From Kalaharituber pfeilii (Eukaryota > Ascomycota > Pezizomycetes > Pezizales > Pezizaceae): DNA of 64,000 bases. The notes below the pieces were generated by a model that was not told where the DNA came from, made no database searches, and saw nothing but the letters and a program-made list of their open reading frames with translations. This document shows, piece after piece, positions 58,290-64,000 of the stretch. The translations under genes were made by a program, and so were the position numbers. How positions within the stretch are numbered: the stretch's first letter is position 1; each line of letters starts with the position of its first letter. The stretch is from positions 1 to 64,000 of the forward strand of contig WHUZ01000051.1 of NCBI GenBank assembly GCA_015179045.1, written 5' to 3'.

Positions 58290-61200
58290 AAGCAAGCAGC
58301 TGACCGTCGGGGGAAAAGGCCACACTACGTACCCCGTCATTGTGGCCTTCGAAGGTATAGACAACCTCTTGACGTTGAATTGACCACAGCCGCACAGTGC
58401 TATCATGACTGCCTGAAGCAAGCAGCTGGCCATTAGGGGAAAAGGCCACACTCCATACCTCACCATTGTGGCCGTCGAAGGTATGGATGACCTCTTGACG
58501 TTGAATTGACCACAGCCGCACAGTGCTATCATGACTGCCTGAAGCAAGCAGCTGGCCATCAGGGGAAAAGACCACACTCGATACCCAACCATGGTGGCCT
58601 TTGAAGGTATGGACAACCTCTTGATGTTGAACTGACCACAGTTGCATTGTGCTATCATCACTCCATGAAGTAAGCAGTTGACCGTCAGGGGGAAAGGCCA
58701 CACTCCGTACATAGCCATTGTGGCCGTCGAAGGTATGGATGACCTCTTGACGTTGAACTGACCACAGGAGCACAGTGTCATCATAACTGCCTGAAGCAAG
58801 CAGCTGGCCATCAGGGGAAAAGGCCATACTCGATACCCAACCATGGTGGCCTTTGAAGGTATGGACAACCTCTTGACGTTGAACTGACCACAGTTGCATT
58901 GTGCTATCATCACTCCATGAAGTAAGCAGCTGACCATCAGGGGAAAAGGCCACACTCCGTACCCAGCCATTGTGGCCTTCGAAGGTATGGTCAACCTTTT
59001 GACGTTGAACTGACCACAGCCGTACAATGCCATCCTCACCGCCTGAAGCAAGCAGCTGGCCATCAGGGGAAAAGGCCACACTCGATACCCCACCATTGTG
59101 GCCTTCGAAGGTATGCACAACCTCTTGACGTTGAACTGACCACAGCCGCACAGTGCTAATACAGCATGAAACAAGCAGCTGGCCATCAGGGGAAAAGGCC
59201 ACACTCCCTACATAGCCATTGTGGCCTTCGAAGGTATGGATGACCTCTTGCCGTTGAACTGACCACAGCCGTACAGTGCTATCCTCGCTGCCTGAAGCAA
59301 GCAGGTGGCCGTCAGGGGAAAAGGCCACACTCAATACCCCATAATTGTGGCCTTCGAAGGTATGGACGACCTCTTGACGTTGAACTGGCCACAGCCGCAC
59401 AGTTCTATCATCACTGCCTGAAGCAAGCAGCTGGCCATCAGGGGAAAAGGCTACACTCAATACCCAGCCATTGTGGCCTTCGAAGGTATGGATGACCTCT
59501 TGACGTTGAACTGACCACAGCCGCACAGTGCGATAACTGCCTGAAGCAAGCAGCTGGCCATCAGGGGAAAAGGCCACACTCCGTACCCAGTCATTGTGGT
59601 CTTTGAAGATATAGACAACCTCTTGACATTGAACTGACCACAGCCGCACAGTTCTATCATCACTGCCTGACGCAAGCAGCTGACCGTCAGGGGAAAAGGC
59701 CACACTCCATACCCGGCCATTGCGGCCTTTAAAGGTATGGGCAACCTCTTGATGCTGAACTGACCACAGCCGCACAGTGCTATCACCACTGCCTGAAGCA
59801 AGCAGCTGGCCGTCAGGGGAGAAGCAACAGGAATATACACTCGCAGCACCTGGTAGCTTCATGAAAGGTCTCTCGCCAAACGACACCCGCTGCATGCTAG
59901 CTTCACTCAAGTCTGCCTCTCTAAGCCAAGTTTGATGCATCCGAACCTATTTGCCGGATATTAGGTAAGATGAGAGAAGCACATTTTTTATAAAAGGTCA
60001 ACACAAGAAACGAACCTGATGTAGATCTGCATTTTGCAGTTGAGCCCTATCAAACCAGCCACGGCTTAGATCAGCTCCTGCAATCCGAATTCCACGCAAA
60101 TCATAACCCGTAAAGTTTCTTCCAGCCCTCACTAGAATTGTAATCGCATTTGCTGCAGCTCTTGAAAAATGAACATCCGATTTCGATCGCTCAATTAATG
60201 TTAATAGACTGTCTTGCAAAGAGATGGTATCTTTGGCTTGTTCGACAATGAAATCAAGAACACCAGGATCATCAACCAGATGAAACTCATTGATCAATCC
60301 ATTAGCGGTGCCCTGTTCAAGTAACTCATCGTGCCAAACTACTTCGGCTACCAAAAAGTCCCGTAGCGATTTGTGTAAAAATCGATATGAGTGCCCCTGC
60401 CGAATAAGTGGTGAACTGAAGCGTAAAAGCTGTGTTACATGGTCATCATTGGCTAAAAACGCTTTCCAGATAGACTGATTTTGTGAATGGGAGTTCCTAT
60501 AGAAGAGGACACTGGGGACGTAGGTTGCTTCTAGCACTTGATAACGATACAAAGCTAGTGCGAACTGTTGACAAAAGTGTCGTGCTTGCAAGCTGAATTC
60601 ATTCTGCTCTAAATGGGTATACGCATCACGGTGACTGTCTGATAACTGAATGGTATCAAAACGGGCCTTTGCTTTCTCAAGCCATTCATCGATGAACTGT
60701 TTGTACAAGTTCATGCGCTTGAGCTTTTCTTTGTTCTGAGCTGGTGCCACGGTCATAATCATCTGGAGGAGGAAAGGATTGCTGATTAATGAACACACGT
60801 CAGGTTTCATTATATACTGTTCGTAATCCTCAACTGAACGGCCAGTAGGCTTAGCCTGTATATATTGTGAAATATACCGCCGAATGCTTGACTTCGAAAA
60901 GGGCGCAAGCCAATATTCTTGCAGGAGCAGAGGCTGACCGGGGGGGTAACACTTGCTTTGGTAACTCGTGGGTAAATACTCAGGTCGGCTTGTGATGATG
61001 ACTTTAGTGTTCCATAGGTCAAGTTCGTTTTCTGTATAAAAATTGCGGTCCCGCTTCTCAACTTCATCATAGCCATCCAGGATAAAGACGAATTGCTGTT
61101 TCTTTCGTGCCAGCTTTATTTGATCTTCGTGAAAACCTTGTTTGATAAAAAACGTAGTTATCATATCTTCGTGTTTTTCTTTTCCTGGTGTACAGAACCT

Positions 61201-62963
61201 GAACAGTGGAATGAATAGCGGAATTGCGGCGGTTGCTTGATTGAGAGTGTCACGCTTATCATAGTCAGACCATAGCTTGCGAGCAAGATAATGGTTGAAT
61301 GTTGACTTTCCGGATCCTGCAGTACCTTGAATCAGGCAAATCCTTTGTGGCGCAGCGTCCGACAGGAAATTTTGAACAGCCTCTAGCAGATCAAAACGTT
61401 CGTTGTCATGCTGATGTCTCATTCCTTCTGCCGGAATATATAGGTCCAGTTTAAACTCCTCCAGCTGATATCTGTCGAGGTAGTTGTGCTTAAGCTGCTC
61501 TAACTCAGATGCGCCAAATAGTGTTTGATACTGATCCTGTTCTAATCGGAAGTTAATACTCAGCATATAACAAGGGTATGGCATGTAACGTACTAATCCC
61601 GTTTAACAGATCTTCGATTTTCTTGACTGAAGTGTAAATGTCTGAATTTGTTTTATGGCACTTAGTATTAATTGCAGGATCGTGCGGATGAATCATGATA
61701 TTGCCATAAACTCACCCTCTAGCCTGGTCAAAGGTTCCATTTCCCGCTTTATATCCTTCACCACACGGTCTATCTGCTCAAGTTGATTGGAATTCTCTAT
61801 TTTCATTAGGACAACGTACTTGTTATCAGAGTTGCACGTGTATTGAACATTCTTACCCATAATCCGTTTCATTGTTGCCCCGTCCGCACACTCTCGAATA
61901 ATCTTTTTCTTCTCGATTATTTTGTCGACGTAATCTTTCATAACCACTTGAAAAGGCATAAAAATACTTCGAATCTTAATTCCGCCTAGATTTCGGTCTT
62001 AGTGAAGTGCAAAATTAACGGAGCCGAATGTCCTACCCGATGCCGAAGTATTGAAATATTTCTGTACTTCAACTGCAAATTCCCGCACCGCAGTATAAAG
62101 TTCTTCTAAAGCAGAATCCAACTTGCATCTAAAATCCTCCGCTGTTAAATCTGAATGCAATGTGACCTCCAGCGATGCATCCTTATAGATATGGGCGTAG
62201 AATTCACACGTGGCCATGCTATCAATAATGGTTGCAGTTGCCCATTCCAAATTTTCCATTAATTCAACGTAATTGAGGGCGACCTATCATCATGATTAAT
62301 TCCAGCTTCATGCAAAATGATTTCATGACTAACGTTCATAATCATCCTAACACTAGCCCACACGAGAGCAGTAGTTTCAGGACTATGCTGTATTGCAACA
62401 TCGACAATTGATGCGTAGGTCTCCAAGCCTTTTAGGATCCGACCTATCTTGTCCACTACAGGAACAAGCTCACCATCGCTCTTCTTGTATTTCCACTGCT
62501 CCTCTTTGCATTTATCCTCAGCAGACTGTAAATCCTTGATTATAGCTTCAATAGCATTGCGTTGTTTGTTCTCTATCTTCTGCTGAGGAGTTGGAGGGTC
62601 TGCTTGCTCCTCCGGTGAATGCGATGTACCGCATGACGAAGAATTTTGGTTGGTATGTAATTGTGCTGATTGTGGTGGTACGGGAGTAGTAACTGTGCAC
62701 TCAGATGCCTGTGACTGTTCTTCTTGTGAGGTTATGCGAGGAAGAGCAGGCGTGAGCCTATTAATCGGGGGAGGGGCGCTGCTGGCTCTCAGGTTTCCCT
62801 TTTTTCCGACTGGAGATGTCGGTCGAGATAGGTGCGTGTCAAGTGGCGGAGATAAAGTGTCGCGGGTTTTGAAAACTGCCTTGATCCCACGCCCGACATT
62901 CAGCGCTTTGTTCTTCAAACTTAAGCGGAACCCCCCTGGACTTCCGGGCTCCGGATTATCCAT
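58279..62963 (-). CDS. truncated NLR product encoded by the present allele
   Basis: Exons 62963-62334, 62283-62037, 61985-61716, 61641-61594, 61541-60016 and 59946-58279. Translation enters the LTR after repeat 13's PDGQLLA and stops at 58279-58281, giving about 1462 residues: N-domain, NACHT, pentapeptides and 12 complete WD40 repeats. The last two repeats and the C-terminal tail are lost. Whether it is stable or functional is unknown. Confidence 0.6.
58290..59847 (-). repeat. WD40 array: 12 complete repeats and half of the 13th, 126-bp period
   Basis: Units of ~42 residues share GHNG-V-SVAFSPDGQLLASGS-DSTVRLWSVQ and differ mainly at a few positions (after GHN, before SVAF, before STV). Repeats 8 and 10 share LTSWSDDSTMQLW, and 9 and 11 share GHHGWVSS, so a two-repeat block was duplicated or converted. 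With the half repeat and one diverged repeat beyond the copia element the total is 14, enough for two seven-bladed propellers. High identity at DNA level suggests ongoing concerted evolution. Confidence 0.85.
59947..60015 (-). other. NLR intron 5 (69 nt)
   Basis: GTTCGT...AAATAG; phase 0. It falls between two pentapeptide units (ADLHQ / VRMHQ), keeping the five-residue register. Confidence 0.75.
61542..61593 (-). other. NLR intron 4 (52 nt)
   Basis: GTACGT...TATTAAC...GATTAG; phase 1. Defines a 48-nt micro-exon (61594-61641). Confidence 0.7.
61642..61715 (-). other. NLR intron 3 (74 nt)
   Basis: GTGAGT...TACTAAG...TTCAG, a textbook fungal intron; phase 1. Confidence 0.8.
61986..62036 (-). 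other. NLR intron 2 (51 nt)
   Basis: GTAGGA...CACTAAG...TCTAG; branch-like CTAAG 14 nt before the acceptor; phase 1. Confidence 0.75.
62284..62333 (-). other. NLR intron 1 (50 nt)
   Basis: GTTAGT...GATAG with TTAATC upstream of the acceptor. Phase 0. Splicing yields MIMNVALNYVELMENLEWAT, fitting the helical N-domain. Confidence 0.7.
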
Positions 62964-63230
62964 TGGAAATGCCGTGTCGGGGATTTCACACAATTCTCAG
63001 AGGTATTGAATGCGAAACTTCACAAAGGAGGCTGCCTATTTTCGATATGATGTTGTGGGCGACGATTAGCGATTCTTTATTCCCTTGCGATATTGGTAAA
63101 ATCCCGCATTTATTGTCATGAAGCAGTTTTCTCCTCCCAAGCTGCCATCCCTGAATCGTGGTTGGCTGACTGCATGCCGGACCCAGGACTCTTTGGCTAC
63201 TGCATCTCGGGGGTGCCGGAGAGTCTGGCA

Positions 63231-63268
63231 AATTATGCAGCGCCAAGGTACACACGTGCAGTTCCCAA
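63231..63268 (+). repeat. dispersed ~38-bp motif, copy 1
   Basis: AATTATGCAGCGCCAAGGTACACACGTGCAGTTCCC; matches 63908-63946 on the same strand and 63818-63857 in reverse. Confidence 0.6.
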
Positions 63269-63798
63269 GTTACGTATCCAGCTGCTGTGGAGCTCGAAAA
63301 ATGACATGGTTCAGTCTGGTGAACAGAAACCATACAATCTTTTCGACACATACAAACATGCAAGCACCGCAACCACACAACCATCACAAAACTCTCACAC
63401 CTGAAATTCTGTAGAATCATATACAGTACCTGGAAGAAAATAAACTGACCACCAGAATCTACTCAAAAGACTCTTGCAATTGTAAGATGTAAATATACAC
63501 TCTATAATATATAAAATACCAGACATAGGAAACTTGTAAGATGTTGCCTCAAGCTGGGACAGTGGAAGTGGTCGACCCTGCGGCAAGCTATCGAGCTTGT
63601 GGAGGTACTATCAAACTAGTAAAAAACTATAGCTATCAAGCTGGAAATATAATTGAAGAGCGATTGAGTTGATGAAGAGTAGTTATCTCATTGTATGGCC
63701 CATTATTTATTTATTGATTGTAGCACCCCTACTTAACTGGCAACTACTCGACGTGTACTAAGTTTGAGCCTACAACAAGTGCTGTTCTCTGTACAAAT

Positions 63799-63816
63799 CA
63801 AGGTACTAGTACCTTG
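63799..63816. repeat. 18-bp perfect palindrome
   Basis: CAAGGTACTAGTACCTTG is its own reverse complement. Adjacent to motif copy 2. Confidence 0.7.
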
Positions 63817-63817
63817 G

Positions 63818-63857
63818 CAGCTGCACGTGAGCACCTTAGCGCTGCATAATTCGCCGA
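63818..63857 (-). repeat. dispersed ~38-bp motif, copy 2 (inverted)
   Basis: Minus-strand GAATTATGCAGCGCTAAGGT...CACGTG; together with copy 3 forms an inverted pair 50 bp apart. Confidence 0.6.
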
Positions 63858-63907
63858 ATTTTCTCGAGTATGCATACTCGAATACTTTGGAAGCGGGGAA
63901 GTGTGCG

Positions 63908-63946
63908 GAAATATGCAGCGCCAAGGTGCACTCACGTGGTTCCTTT
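63908..63946 (+). repeat. dispersed ~38-bp motif, copy 3
   Basis: AATATGCAGCGCCAAGGTGCACTCACGTGG; shares ATGCAGCGCCAAGGT and CACGTG with the other copies. Confidence 0.6.
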
Positions 63947-64000
63947 GGTTACTATTACTGTAGAACGCTCAAGCTTGAGAAGGCCATGGAGTTGCAGCTG

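Larger units (their letters stand above)
52600..62963 (-). pseudogene. STAND/NLR-like gene: helical N-domain, NACHT, pentapeptide, WD40; split by a copia element
   Basis: Six exons: 62963-62334, 62283-62037, 61985-61716, 61641-61594, 61541-60016, and 59946-58290 joined to 52976-52600. All phases agree; without the insertion the CDS is 4755 nt (1584 aa). Residues 1-~210 are disordered then helical (KGLETYASIVDVAIQHSPET), like fungal STAND N-terminal domains. NACHT: Walker A GTAGSGKST, Walker B FVFILDGYDEV, sensor VIITSRPEYL. Pentapeptide-type repeats (ADLSR, AQLQN, ADLHQ, ADLSE) link to 14 WD40 repeats. Start: the first ATG of exon 1. Such proteins act in fungal non-self recognition and regulated cell death (family knowledge). 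The insertion truncates the product in WD40 repeat 13. No cell-death effector domain recognised. Confidence 0.85.
62964..64000. other. NLR upstream region; no further gene seen
   Basis: AT-rich sequence with (TA)n-like patches near 63500. Includes three copies of a ~38-bp motif (see repeats) and an 18-bp palindrome. No supported coding frame. Confidence 0.45.

Noticed and set aside
58287..59204. 305-codon frame overlapping the WD40 array in another frame
   Set aside because: A shadow of the 126-bp repeat period (a multiple of 3), which keeps the alternative frame open.
62260..62284. Alternative NLR intron 1 using GTCGCC at 62283
   Set aside because: It keeps the frame but removes the NLEWATAT segment that fits the helical N-domain; the GTTAGT donor gives a better product.
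62986..63420. 144-codon minus-strand frame upstream of the NLR gene
   Set aside because: No motif; overlaps the putative promoter and does not join the NLR exon in frame.

Overview
The window looks like a transposon-rich, gene-poor stretch of a filamentous fungus, most likely an ascomycete (Pezizomycotina). The evidence is short introns (50-143 nt, GT...AG), a lone 5S rRNA gene outside any rDNA unit, Tad1-like LINEs with RNase H and a CCHC finger, a Ty1/copia element, a Tc1/mariner relic, and a STAND/NACHT-WD40 (NLR-like) gene. The species cannot be read from sequence alone.

Layout. 1-2.4 kb: two tandem, same-strand pieces of LINE ORF1; the leftmost is an uninterrupted reading frame that runs off the window edge. 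2.4-16 kb: mostly non-coding, with small LINE remnants, tiny poly(A)-tailed inserts with target-site duplications (TSDs), a 5S rRNA gene (6270-6388, minus) and a small acidic hypothetical protein (7554-7955, minus); 12.3-15.0 kb holds minus-strand exon-like segments that could not be assembled. 16-22 kb: low-complexity, strand-asymmetric DNA around a CENP-B/ABP1-type HTH gene (17711-19080, minus). 22.4-30.4 kb: no recognisable gene. 30.4-31.8 kb: two oppositely oriented 5'-truncated LINEs. 33.8-36.5 kb: a decayed plus-strand coding region. 37.6-46.4 kb: nested LINEs, including one nearly complete but frameshifted element. 46.4-48.1 kb: a GC-rich three-exon F-box gene. 48.6-50.2 kb: a Tc1/mariner relic interrupted by a LINE derivative. 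50.6-52.4 kb: a foldback element with about 610-bp inverted repeats. 52.6-63.0 kb: a six-exon NLR gene split by a complete copia element.

Two results stand out. First, the NLR gene (helical N-terminus, NACHT, pentapeptide repeats, 14 WD40 repeats, most of them nearly identical) has a 5308-bp copia element in its 13th WD40 repeat. The LTRs look identical and a 5-bp TSD flanks the element. Removing the element and one TSD copy leaves an exact reading frame (six exons, 4755 nt, 1584 codons plus stop), so the disruption is young. Second, the window holds a family of very short retro-inserts (40-45-nt body plus A tail, 55-70 bp in all, three to five copies with clear 9-12-bp TSDs). All share the same 5' end and can fold into a hairpin; their 3' end resembles the hairpin and tail of the local LINEs. 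They may be minimal SINE-like parasites of the LINE machinery.

The mobile elements form a layered record: Tc1 relic, then a LINE derivative inserted in its HTH; LINE, then a 144-bp LINE tail inserted in it; NLR, then copia.
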